From Hofstenia miamia (lineage: Eukaryota; Xenacoelomorpha; Acoela; Hofsteniidae): a stretch of DNA of 64,000 nucleotides. Positions 13,019 through 24,100 of this stretch are shown piece by piece. Under the pieces are notes generated by a model. That model did no database searches. It saw nothing but the letters and a program-made list of their open reading frames with translations, and was not told the origin of the DNA. The stretch is from assembly GCA_900660155.1 (NCBI GenBank), contig CABFPE010000137.1, positions 406,020 to 470,019 on the forward strand. Reading direction: 5' to 3'. Position 1 is the first letter of the stretch. The number at the start of each line of letters is the position of its first letter. Made by a program: the position numbers and the translations under genes.

Positions 13019-16000
13019 ATGTCGTGTGAATTATTATATTTTTGTTTACAGATGCCCAGGCTATGGAAAAATTACTATAACCCTAAATTCAAATTGAAAC
13101 TCAAATTTGTTTTCAAAGTAAAATTATTACTCTTTACTTATATTTTCCTTATTTCAACATTCAAATCCAATGAGGATGTCTCGCTCTTACCAGTACAGTT
13201 TTACTTCAATACAGATAACTCAACTATTCGCTATTCAAAAACAGCTTTAACTTTCTTAACCAGGCGCATTTGTATTATCATAATCGATTTAAAAAACTCA
13301 TTTGTTATTTCTCTCATAATTTTCCTATTATTAGCAGTATATGGTATTGAGACTAATCCCGGTCCGATTTTAAATTTTGAATCATACATCAAAAAATTGA
13401 ATACCGGCTCAGATATTGTGAATTACGTACATTTAAATTTTCAGAATCTAAGTATTAAAAATTTCGAATATAGGGAATTCGTTTCAAATACTAAAAATGA
13501 TTTAATTCTCGCAATTTCTGAAACTTGGCTAAAGATTGACGATCTAGATAGCACATGGTCTGTTAATGAAAATTTTGCACTATTTAGAAAGGATAGAGTT
13601 TTGAACAATATGTTAGGAAAATCAAAAGGTGGAGGTGTATTACTTTTAGTTCCAAAGTCATTCAATCCCAAAATACGCAACGATATTAAAAGTCCTAACA
13701 CATCAAATTTTGACAGTCTATGGGTTGAAATTACTAATCCAATTAAAAATTCTAGATTTCAAAAACAATTATTAAATGTATCATACTGTCCGCATAAGAA
13801 ATTTGCCAATTTTTTTATTCAAAAACTAGAAGAAGAATTATCACTTGCCTATTCTGAAAATAAAGATTTAGTACTTTTCGGAGATTGGAACCTCAATTAT
13901 TTAAATGCTAATGATCAATGTAAAATGGATTTGTTCTTGAACACATTTAATCTTGCATTGACCAATAAAACATTGCCCACTAGAATCACATCATCGAGTA
14001 CTACTCTAATTGACTACATTGCATTAGCTGAAAACAATAATACACACTTCCAGTACACCTCTTCTGAATGCCCATTCTCGGATCACTGTTTTGCATCTAT
14101 CAAATTTCAAAAGTCTTCTCACTCAACCCCAAAAATTACCACGAAATGGATTAAAACTCGTGAAAAGTGTATTGAAAATATTAATAATTTTAAATCATCC
14201 CTCTCATCAGAAAATTGGTTTCCTGTATATTCTGCATCAAATATAAATGAAATGCTAAAAAATTTCTCAGACATTTTTGAATTTTACCTCAACAGATTTT
14301 GCCCTGAAAGGAAAATAATGGTTAAATCCACAACCAAATCCAAAGCAAACAATACTTTTTCTAACAAACCCTGGATATCTGACACTTGTAAAGCTTTAAT
14401 TCGCGAAAAGAACAAAGCATATAAACATTTTATAAATTCTCGAACTAACAAGAACTTTGCTGCCTATAAAAAGGCCAGAAATGCCTCGAATATTGCATCT
14501 CGTAGGGCATTCAATGAATTTATCAAAAATGAGTATACGCGTCTTCCAAATGAAAAGTCAAAATGGAAACTAATAAAAGAAATCACAAATTATAAGCAAT
14601 CTAAATCAAACTTAATTGATGTGATTAAAGATCAAAATGGAAATAATCTAACCGACAATTTAGAAATTTCTAATGAATTAAACAAGACTTTTGTCAACTT
14701 AGGAAATTACAAAGGGCCCCTTATTAAATACAAAAACCTCTCACACAAAATCTTTACACCTGAATTTAATTTCCGATTCTCAACTACCTATGAAATTATT
14801 AAATCGATTCTTAAGCTTAAGTCCAACAAATCAAGTGGTCCCTCAAATATCCCCTCTTGGGCTCTTAAAATGACTGCAGATATCATTGCAAGTCCTTTAA
14901 ATTTCATCTTTAATGAATCTATAAAATGCAATCACTTCCCAGATTATCTAAAACTTGCTCACATTACTCCTATTTTTAAGAAAAACGATCCTTCAATTGC
15001 CACTAATTATCGACCAATTTCAATTACTTCTCCAATAAGTAAAATATTCGAAAGATTATTGCATAACCAAATAATTGAACATTTTAATAAGTATAATTTA
15101 TTATCGAACACCCAATTTGGATTTCGCAAAAATTTTTCAACAACTGATGCACTATTACATGCTACTGAAAAATGGAGAGCATCCCTCGATTCTAATAAAT
15201 TTGTAGCTATAGCTTGTTTAGATCTCTCAAAAGCCTTTGATTCGATTAATCACAACATACTTATTGAAAAACTATCTTACTTAGGATTTTCTTGTAATAG
15301 TAAGCAATTGATAACTAGTTACCTTAACCAAAGATTCCAGAGAGTTAAATTAAACGATATTTTTTCTGATTGGTTACCGGTTTACAATGGGGTGCCTCAA
15401 GGAACGATTCTAGGTCCTCTTCTTTTTAGTATTTATGTAAATGACATGCAGTCAATAACCAATTGCAATCTAATTCAATATGCCGATGACACCTGCATCT
15501 TCAGCGATAATACATCATTGCACTCAGCAGTGGAATCAATAGAATTCAATTGCAACAAATTGTCAAAATATTTTTCAATGCATAAGTTGATAATTAATGA
15601 AGCTAAGACGGAATTTTGTATTTTGCAGCCCAATAAAAATAACTACGATGTTTCCAAAATGACTTTGAAAATTAATACTGTTAATGTACCTATTGTAGAC
15701 ACTTTCAAGTACTTAGGCGTAACCATTGACTCAAAGTTAAAGTTCAACACTCACATTAACATAACAGTTAGAAAACTAGCTATAGGTATAAAAAGTATGA
15801 CACTAGTAGTTAAGCAATTACCACCTTGTGCAATTATTCAATTCTTCCATGCTTTTATCATGAGCCACCTTAATTATGCAAACATCTTATTTACTGATTT
15901 AAGTGATGTGCTTTATAGAAAACTTGACATTCATTTAAAATGGGCACTGAATATCTCAGCAAAAAATTCATCGAAAACTAAACATTACATTTCTAGGTCA

Positions 16001-16351
16001 ATTCTCTTTCCAAAACAACTCGTCATTTTAAATACCTTGCTAACATTTTTCAAACTAGTAAAAAATCTACCGCTTTATAATTCAATTAAATTCCCGGGAT
16101 TTGCGCATAAACAGAATTATAGATTTAAAATTTTTACATGTGTTAAGTATAAGAAAAAAGTTTTGAAGAAATCTTTCATTAATGTCGCAATTCGAACCTG
16201 GAATTCGCTACCTAAAGAAATTAAAAGCATTGAAAAATTGAAACCTTTTAAAAAGCGTTTAAAAATCTTCCTTAAGCAAAAATATATTTTAGGTACATCA
16301 TGGTTAGGATTTAAATTTTACAACAATGACTATACGATAACTCGTCATTAA
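13019..16351 (+). CDS. LINE ORF2-type polyprotein: 2A-like leader, APE endonuclease, reverse transcriptase (CR1/Jockey group)
   Basis: An uninterrupted 1110-codon ORF encodes the replication protein of a non-LTR retrotransposon. Residues 1-100 form a basic and hydrophobic leader ending in the helix-like IIIIDLKNSFVISLIIFLLL. It runs straight into GIETNPGP (residues 109-116), a 2A-type ribosome-skipping motif known from several LINE lineages. The APE-type endonuclease spans about 135-362, with E168 (SETW), D289 and N291 (GDWN), D332 (LIDYI) and D355/H356 (SDH). The RT spans about 590-910, with D735 in LDLSKAFD, GVPQGTILGPLLF, and the catalytic YADD at 821-824. The C-terminus has FKYLGVTIDSKLKF and the WNSLP motif typical of CR1/Jockey-group elements. 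All landmarks are present, so this looks like a young copy. The ATG at 13019 is the first in frame; an upstream ORF1 is not seen. Confidence 0.92.
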   Translation: MSCELLYFCLQMPRLWKNYYNPKFKLKLKFVFKVKLLLFTYIFLISTFKSNEDVSLLPVQFYFNTDNSTIRYSKTALTFLTRRICIIIIDLKNSFVISLIIFLLLAVYGIETNPGPILNFESYIKKLNTGSDIVNYVHLNFQNLSIKNFEYREFVSNTKNDLILAISETWLKIDDLDSTWSVNENFALFRKDRVLNNMLGKSKGGGVLLLVPKSFNPKIRNDIKSPNTSNFDSLWVEITNPIKNSRFQKQLLNVSYCPHKKFANFFIQKLEEELSLAYSENKDLVLFGDWNLNYLNANDQCKMDLFLNTFNLALTNKTLPTRITSSSTTLIDYIALAENNNTHFQYTSSECPFSDHCFASIKFQKSSHSTPKITTKWIKTREKCIENINNFKSSLSSENWFPVYSASNINEMLKNFSDIFEFYLNRFCPERKIMVKSTTKSKANNTFSNKPWISDTCKALIREKNKAYKHFINSRTNKNFAAYKKARNASNIASRRAFNEFIKNEYTRLPNEKSKWKLIKEITNYKQSKSNLIDVIKDQNGNNLTDNLEISNELNKTFVNLGNYKGPLIKYKNLSHKIFTPEFNFRFSTTYEIIKSILKLKSNKSSGPSNIPSWALKMTADIIASPLNFIFNESIKCNHFPDYLKLAHITPIFKKNDPSIATNYRPISITSPISKIFERLLHNQIIEHFNKYNLLSNTQFGFRKNFSTTDALLHATEKWRASLDSNKFVAIACLDLSKAFDSINHNILIEKLSYLGFSCNSKQLITSYLNQRFQRVKLNDIFSDWLPVYNGVPQGTILGPLLFSIYVNDMQSITNCNLIQYADDTCIFSDNTSLHSAVESIEFNCNKLSKYFSMHKLIINEAKTEFCILQPNKNNYDVSKMTLKINTVNVPIVDTFKYLGVTIDSKLKFNTHINITVRKLAIGIKSMTLVVKQLPPCAIIQFFHAFIMSHLNYANILFTDLSDVLYRKLDIHLKWALNISAKNSSKTKHYISRSILFPKQLVILNTLLTFFKLVKNLPLYNSIKFPGFAHKQNYRFKIFTCVKYKKKVLKKSFINVAIRTWNSLPKEIKSIEKLKPFKKRLKIFLKQKYILGTSWLGFKFYNNDYTITRH

Positions 16352-16530
16352 AATAGCAATATAAAGTAATTCATCCATAGCCTGTAAGAATTGTTACTTT
16401 TTGTAATGTATGTTGATTTGTAGATTGGTTACTTTCTTGTAATTTATGACGCTATTCAGATAAATTATCAGTTATTGAATTGTAAACATTTATCTGAATA
16501 TAGAATCTCTTATCTTATCTTATCTTATGA

Positions 16531-16586
<56 letters not shown>

Positions 16587-17447
16587 TTAATAATAGTGTA
16601 TATTGAAAGCATGAATGTGTATAAACCCAATTAATAACATTGCATGTATAATTTTTAGGAAACAAAATTGCATCTTTATGCATAAACTGTGTTTAATTTT
16701 TCTGAAAATGAGTTTGCTTTTAACATGTATTATAGCTGTTATGTCAAGTTTACCAAAGTATTGCTCAATTTTGTATTTAGATATTAGCCAAATGAGTTAA
16801 ATGCATGGAATTTTTACAATGGAAAACTAGTGGGTCACTATAGAAACTAAAAAACAATCATGCATGTAAAGTAAATGACTAGCAATAGAACATATATTAG
16901 CAAAAAACATGGGTGCATTTAAAGTAAATGAACGTGCAAACTAAATTTCTGTGTGATGTGGTATCTCCAATGTCATGTATGTTATTAAAAAAGACATGTA
17001 GAGTAAAATAAAACATGTAAACTAAGTTAGGCCACATAAATAACATAAAAACTAGTAAAAGTAGACGACTATACAAGTTCAATGACGTCACTACAACACC
17101 CCCATCAATATCCACGACATCACAGGGTCAAATGTCCCCCTCTCGATCAATTAGAAAAAAGTGTAACAGGGNCGTTTAAAAATCTTCCTTAAGCAAAAAT
17201 ATATTTTAGGTACATCATGGTTAGGATTTAAATTTTACAACAATGACTATACGATAACTCGTCATTAAAATAGCAATATAAAGTAATTCGTCCATAGCCT
17301 GTAAGAATTGTTACTTTTTGTAATGTATGTTGATTTGTAGATTGGTTACTTTCTTGTAATTTATGACGCTATTCAGATAAATTATCAGTTATTGAATTGT
17401 AAACATTTATCTGAATATAGAATCTCTTATCTTATCTTATCTTATGA

Positions 17448-17503
<56 letters not shown>

Positions 17504-18088
17504 TTAATAATAGTGTATATTGAAAGCATGAATGTGTATAAACCCAATTAATAACATTGCATGTATAATTTTTAGGAAACAAAATTGCATCTTTATGCAT
17601 AAACTGTGTTTAATTTTTCTGAAAATGAGTTTGCTTTTAACATGTATTATAGCTGTTATGTCAAGTTTACCAAAGTATTGCTCAATTTTGTATTTAGATA
17701 TTAGCCAAATGAGTTAAATGCATGGAATTTTTACAATGGAAAACTAGTGGGTCACTATAGAAACTAAAAAACAATCATGCATGTAAAGTAAATGACTAGC
17801 AATAGAACATATATTAGCAAAAAACATGGGTGCATTTAAAGTAAATGAACGTGCAAACTAAATTTCTGTGTGATGTGGTATCTCCAATGTCATGTATGTT
17901 ATTAAAAAAGACATGTAGAGTAAAATAAAACATGTAAACTAAGTTAGGCCACATAAATAACATAAAAACTAGTAAAAGTAGACGACTATACAAGTTCAAT
18001 GACGTCACTACAACACCCCCATCAATATCCACGACATCACAGGGTCAAATGTCCCCCTCTCGATCAATCAGAAAAAAGTGTAACAGGG
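16256..18088 (+). repeat. 916-bp direct duplication joined by a single N
   Basis: 16256-17171 (end of the LINE ORF, 3' UTR, tail, microsatellite and about 590 bp of flank) is repeated at 17173-18088 with no net length change and only a handful of substitutions. The copies meet at a lone N at 17172. The duplicated flank shows this is not a second LINE insertion. A scaffolding artefact or unmerged haplotype is the simplest reading. ORFs inside both copies (for example 16615-16800 and 17532-17717) are therefore the same non-coding sequence. Confidence 0.85.
16352..16585 (+). other. LINE 3' UTR and tail
   Basis: After the stop codon come about 150 bp of 3' UTR, then TCTTA repeated (ATCTTATCTTATCTTATG, near 16508-16528), then a (TAA)n microsatellite to 16585. 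The same UTR and TCTTA tail occur reversed at 18657-19034, so the pentanucleotide tail is a family trait and marks the 3' end of the element. Confidence 0.75.
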
Positions 18089-18198
18089 TTGCCACATTGC
18101 TTACTACTCACCTCTCAACCAATCAGAAAAAAGTGTAACAGGGTTGCCACATTGCTTAATACTCACCTCTCAACCAATCAGAAAAAAGTGACATGGGG
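18041..18198 (+). repeat. 55-bp tandem repeat carrying CCAAT-box motifs
   Basis: The string 'aatcagaaaaaagtg' recurs at 18066, 18121 and 18176, an exact 55-bp period, about 2.5 copies. Two copies read AACCAATCAG, which fits the NF-Y CCAAT-box consensus; the first reads GATCAATCAG. No gene start follows closely, so a promoter role is only a possibility. Confidence 0.7.
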
Positions 18199-18239
18199 TC
18201 TCAGCCTCTTCAACTACTACCATGTTTCTAGGTATAATG

Positions 18240-18656
18240 AGTAAATGTTAATTTCATAGTGATTATTAAATCTGTATTACTCTCTACATGGTGGTTTGAA
18301 TATATTTCACCTAATTTTGTAATTGAATTAACTATACCAGGTTTTTTACTTTTAATAATTGCATATATTTCGTTTTTCATGAAAAATGATTAACATGATA
18401 AAAACCTTTCTTATGTGTTATGGATTAAAACAGGATTCTTTTTATGCACAAAATTTGGAAAATACGTAATTATTGTCACAAATTTTGTTAATTTTGCTTT
18501 TCCCAATTTATACACTTGATGTAAATCATAGATGCTACAAACCTAAAGTGTTAGTAAAGAAAACAATTTATTCATCACAATCTCAGGTACAAAAGATATA
18601 ATGAAATAAATACTTTTTCAAGAAACTTTCTCAAAAAATTCAAGTATTAAATATAT
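18240..18656. other. AT-rich non-coding stretch
   Basis: Nothing recognised. Confidence 0.4.
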
Positions 18657-19045
18657 AAGATAAGATAAGATAAGATATTCTTTATTCATATAAATATTGA
18701 CAATTAAAAACTGATAATTTATCTGAATAGCGTCAAAAATATACAAACATACATACAAATACATACAAAAGCAAAGTATACTATACAATAAATCTAACAG
18801 GCTAGGGAGAAATTACTAGGACATTTCAAGTACGGGTTGTTGAGTAATCATTGTTGTAGAATTTGTATCCTAGCTATGATTGTCCTGAGATATACTTTTG
18901 CTTAAGATAAATTTTAATTTGTTTCTTAAAAGCTCTTAGTTTTTCAATATTCTTTATCTCTTTAGGTAATGAATTCCATGTTCTGATAGCGGTATTAATA
19001 AATGATTCTTTCAAGACTTTTTTTCAGTACTTAATGCAGGAAAAA
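18657..19045 (-). mobile_element. 3' end of a second CR1/Jockey-group LINE, running into the gap
   Basis: On the minus strand this ends in (TCTTA)n and carries a 3' UTR like that of the intact LINE ('gacgctattcagataaattatcagt'). Upstream of it lies a C-terminal coding remnant with the WNSLP-type motif ('TWNSLPKEI', near 18985-18955) and a lysine-rich tail. It is the same family as 13019-16351 in opposite orientation, and its 5' part is lost in the N gap. Confidence 0.8.
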
Positions 19046-20045
19046 NNNNNNNNNNNNNNNNNNNNNNNNNNNNNNNNNNNNNNNNNNNNNNNNNNNNNNN
19101 NNNNNNNNNNNNNNNNNNNNNNNNNNNNNNNNNNNNNNNNNNNNNNNNNNNNNNNNNNNNNNNNNNNNNNNNNNNNNNNNNNNNNNNNNNNNNNNNNNNN
19201 NNNNNNNNNNNNNNNNNNNNNNNNNNNNNNNNNNNNNNNNNNNNNNNNNNNNNNNNNNNNNNNNNNNNNNNNNNNNNNNNNNNNNNNNNNNNNNNNNNNN
19301 NNNNNNNNNNNNNNNNNNNNNNNNNNNNNNNNNNNNNNNNNNNNNNNNNNNNNNNNNNNNNNNNNNNNNNNNNNNNNNNNNNNNNNNNNNNNNNNNNNNN
19401 NNNNNNNNNNNNNNNNNNNNNNNNNNNNNNNNNNNNNNNNNNNNNNNNNNNNNNNNNNNNNNNNNNNNNNNNNNNNNNNNNNNNNNNNNNNNNNNNNNNN
19501 NNNNNNNNNNNNNNNNNNNNNNNNNNNNNNNNNNNNNNNNNNNNNNNNNNNNNNNNNNNNNNNNNNNNNNNNNNNNNNNNNNNNNNNNNNNNNNNNNNNN
19601 NNNNNNNNNNNNNNNNNNNNNNNNNNNNNNNNNNNNNNNNNNNNNNNNNNNNNNNNNNNNNNNNNNNNNNNNNNNNNNNNNNNNNNNNNNNNNNNNNNNN
19701 NNNNNNNNNNNNNNNNNNNNNNNNNNNNNNNNNNNNNNNNNNNNNNNNNNNNNNNNNNNNNNNNNNNNNNNNNNNNNNNNNNNNNNNNNNNNNNNNNNNN
19801 NNNNNNNNNNNNNNNNNNNNNNNNNNNNNNNNNNNNNNNNNNNNNNNNNNNNNNNNNNNNNNNNNNNNNNNNNNNNNNNNNNNNNNNNNNNNNNNNNNNN
19901 NNNNNNNNNNNNNNNNNNNNNNNNNNNNNNNNNNNNNNNNNNNNNNNNNNNNNNNNNNNNNNNNNNNNNNNNNNNNNNNNNNNNNNNNNNNNNNNNNNNN
20001 NNNNNNNNNNNNNNNNNNNNNNNNNNNNNNNNNNNNNNNNNNNNN
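19046..20045. other. Assembly gap (1000 N)
   Basis: Exactly 1000 N, a conventional gap of unknown true size. It may hide the rest of the minus-strand LINE and the last exon of the REEP-like gene. Confidence 0.98.
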
Positions 20046-21149
20046 ATGACCTACAGTGAAATAGGAGATTTAGGTGAGGAAAAAGGGCTCAAGCAGAAAG
20101 GGCACAAACAGGTACAAAGTGAAAAAGGGTACAAGCTTAATCAAGTAATTGCATTCAAAGTATTTCTAATGTCACACCAGCTAGGGCGGATTATATGTTT
20201 ATTATCAAGTGATTTTGATACTGATGGAAATTGTTTGATCGAACGTGTGCCCTTTTATCCCAGTCTAATAGTCGTGTATGAATATACCGGGCAAAAGCAA
20301 CCTTAAAACAGCATATTCAGTGTGATATTGTTTGTCAATGCAAGGAACTTTGGAGGGGAAGTTAGTGCAATCAGTGTATAGGCTGCATGATATAATACAA
20401 GTGATAATTATGGCAAGGTATGGCAAGAAGCACTTTAACATTGAAAAAATGTGAGGCCGCTACTAACTACAGTAGGGCGGACAGAAAAAAGCGTCAGTTG
20501 TTTGAAGCAATGATCTGTAATGCTGTGTTCAAAATCATCCCAAGTAACATTCGATTCTATGAGAACTGGACTCAAATAAATCTTTAAATTTCCATAATAC
20601 GTCTCAAGTGGCAACTTCTTTTGTTGTAGCATAAAATTTCAGGGGCTTCTTTCAAAATCAATTATTAGTTTCATTTTTATGAGTACGAAAAACGGCACAC
20701 CCTATATATTTGTGCTTAGATACGCCTTCATGTAAATAATGAAGGCAAAAAGATTGTGCTAAGGAACTGGACCGGTTGTAAATATTTATATACATTAATT
20801 TTTCAATTCTAGTTTAGTAGAATATTATTTCGATATCAAAGTTAACAATTGATTTTTTTCATACAGAAACAATAGACGGACACAAAGTTAGATTGGTCTT
20901 AAAATGAAAATGATTTTGGTCAACCAAACTGAAATATTCACTGAAAAGAACTAGTAACTTCAATAATTATGAACGTACACGGAAGAACTTCAGAAAAATC
21001 GACGAAAAAATCAGTTCACAAATTGGAAAACTAAATAGTTTAATGTAATTTTAAAAGTGATGCAAACTAACATTAATTTTTCAAATAAAGCCACAGACAG
21101 CAGTATGTATTCAGTAACAGCCCCGTTGATATACTTTACAAAATATTAC
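20046..21149. other. Sequence between gap and REEP-like exon 4
   Basis: The last short exon of the REEP-like gene should lie here or in the gap, but I could not place it. An open minus-strand stretch at 20632-20435 (65 codons, with SNVTWDDFEHSI) has protein-like composition but no clear splice sites or family. It could be a stray exon or a pseudogene. Confidence 0.3.
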
Positions 21150-24100
21150 CTTGTGATCGCAATTCATCAGCAGCAGTAAAGGCAGAACTTAAACCAGCAT
21201 CAATTTTCGACTGATGTTGCAGAACAAACTGACGAATAAATTTATGGTAAATAAATGACGCACCATTCCATGAAAAAGGAGCCATGCACCAGGCAAGAAA
21301 TATTAGCTACACAATAAAAGTTAGAACTGTAATAATATTGCAATTTTATCATTTCCATTCGTCAAATTGTTAGCACTAAATGTGATCAATAGATATTGTT
21401 AATGCAAGTTGCTAAGAGCTATATGAAATATTCAGTTATTATTAACACCAATAAAAAATGCAAAGTACAATAAATATAGGTGAACAACACATTAAATAGT
21501 GTCTTACCTTGAATAGAAAATAAAACGGAAACCACGAAAGCACAAGATCAGTGAACAATTCCACAAACCAAAAAGAACTGAAAACAACCCAGTAGGTCAA
21601 CCACTGTGTATCGTCATCCGTCTGCGTAGATTCAATAGCGAGTACACTAAAAAACAACAATAACAACAATGGTAGAATAAACACGGGGTACGTTATGCAT
21701 TACATTCAAACAAATACATGTCGCTATCATATCCCAGGATGTACCAAAAATTCTACTGTTTTCCATTTGCACGTACTTTACGTTGTTTGAGTAATGAATA
21801 CAAGTTGCTTTTATTGAAAATTAAAATTTAAGGCTACGCCTTTTAAGTAAGACAACAGTTCAAACAAGATTTTAGTCCGAATGTTCAACTTATGTAAAGA
21901 AAAGTATTGGCTGCAATGCATTTGTGTTTTGAGCGTACTCGAGTGTAGTGAATGTAATTTATTTTAGAAGAAATACAGATTTGGAACTATGATTTAATTG
22001 TAAACATGAGAAAAGCAGTAATAATTCTAACGAAGAATTTAGTAACTCATTAAATCATATTTAAGCAGATATTAGCAAAGGTACACGGAAGACATTTTAA
22101 TGTGAGTACCAAAATAATTCACAATTTTGACTAACTTAAGTGTTGCTGGTAATTAGCGAGCAATCCAGCGTTTAATGAAATTGTCAACGATATGAGAACA
22201 TTCACACACAAATGCTTTGAACAATTAGTAAGCAACATAGATCATGCTAAAACACAACTTACTTATAACGATGTCCTAAAATTATAAATGCTTAAATATA
22301 TTAAACATTAAATAATTATGTAAGTAGATAACATTCAAATTAGTCCTTTATAAATGTGATTGAAAGTTTATTTTCACATTCGATTTCATCTAGAACAATT
22401 TCAAAATTTGCTATTTGTTCCTAGCGCTTCGTAATTGTTAGCCAATAGGGCACTTAATATAATTTTTTTCATCATATAAAAATAGCATATAGGAACAAAT
22501 ATATAAATACATAAAATGAACTCACGATTTATATGCCGGATAGGCGAATCCGATGAAATTGCAAATCACATCCCCACCATATCCAAAAATTAACCATAAA
22601 CAGAAGAATCCAATTAGCACTAAAATGATATATTCTTACATAGTTATCGAAGGAATTTTAAATTATAACATTTGGGATGATTTGATAAAAAGGGGAATAA
22701 TAAACATGTTTTATGAGCAGCATAATACAAAGCAGGTATAACTAATGTGTCAACGTAATAGATTCTCCAGTAATTAATCGATAAGCAATGTAAAAGTTAC
22801 GATTTGAAGGCATATTGAGCATTACACATTTCAGCCATTTAATGCATTTATTTTTCTGAGCACATGAGGAAATGTTTTACTTAACGCAATTAGTATTTTG
22901 AAAAAATCGATTCTACAGCATTTTTATGGGAAAGTAGGAAAGATTGTTTTGATATAGTGCTTCTGTAAAACCAGTAGAAATTGACTTAAATAAACTAATA
23001 TCTTTCTCAAGAACTGTAAAGTGAAAGTGATTCATATATGAAGTTTGTCCTATGCCTGAAATATTGCATTCATCACATTTTAGAGTATGCATTAATGAAG
23101 GCAACATGCAAACAGATATATCAAATCAACATGAAACAAAAGAAAGCAATTTTAAAATAATAGTTCAACACTAAAATTCAAATATAGCAGAATCAATAGT
23201 AATTAACGAAAATCTAAATAGAAATCATACTTAAATGAACAATCAAATTAATGGTATTAGAGGACATTCTTTTAATATATTTGAAAATTATCTGAGCAAT
23301 CGGTATCACCTTGTTCCGATAGATTCAGCAGATTCCCAGATAAGAAATTTTACATCTTGGAAAACCATTATTCTTAATGTATATAAATAATCTGACAAAA
23401 ATATATCAATACAATCTTGATATTCTACAAGATGGCCGTTTTAAAAGTCTTATAAAATTGTAATAAAACCACACAAATACTTTTTCAACCATTCGGAACA
23501 AATGCCGAACTTGCAAATTGCCGAGGTTGAACTTACCATTAAGGATCCTTATAAATGTTTAGCGATAACAGACTTAGCATTAAACTTTACTGATGACCGG
23601 TACATTTGATTTGTTCCTCGTCATAGGAAAAAAATGTGTTTCTTTCTCTTTATATTTCTCGTCCCTTGCTGTGCATTCCTTGAACAACCTGGAATCTTAC
23701 AAAAGTCGTTTTTGTTCGGATTCTTTGAAGCTTTCTTTTCTCACACAAGATGTTATCAACATAATGGAACTGAACAAAACCTCGGTTCTGTCTAGCTTCT
23801 CATCTAGTTCGTTTAAGACTCGCATTCCTTTATTCCAAGCCCAATCTGAAATGGAATCACGTCTCTAGTCACTCCGACTTGAAGAAAGCTGATTACTTCA
23901 ACTTTTACTTTGCCTCTAATTTTTCTGCTCTGGTGGCATCTCATATTATACATTACTGACTATTTTCAAAATTCAAAAGATAATCCGACTCATAAATCTC
24001 AAAAATTCGAATTATTCAACAAACAAATTTAATGACTATTTATGAAAAGATTAAACACCAAGAATAACCTATAAAATTCGATGTCCTTAATTAAATAAAT

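Noticed and set aside
16615-18032. Repeated ORF pair (61 and 72 codons) that looks conserved
   Set aside because: The 'conservation' is the 916-bp duplicated block; the peptides have no family and the duplication is probably an assembly artefact.
18041-18198. CRISPR-like array
   Set aside because: The units are contiguous tandem repeats without distinct spacers, in a eukaryotic genome.
19034-20059. 341-codon ORF
   Set aside because: It is almost entirely N; the gap has no sequence.
20435-20632. Minus-strand ORF with TWDDFEHSI as the last REEP exon
   Set aside because: The peptide does not resemble a REEP C-terminus, and no convincing splice acceptor in the right phase was found.
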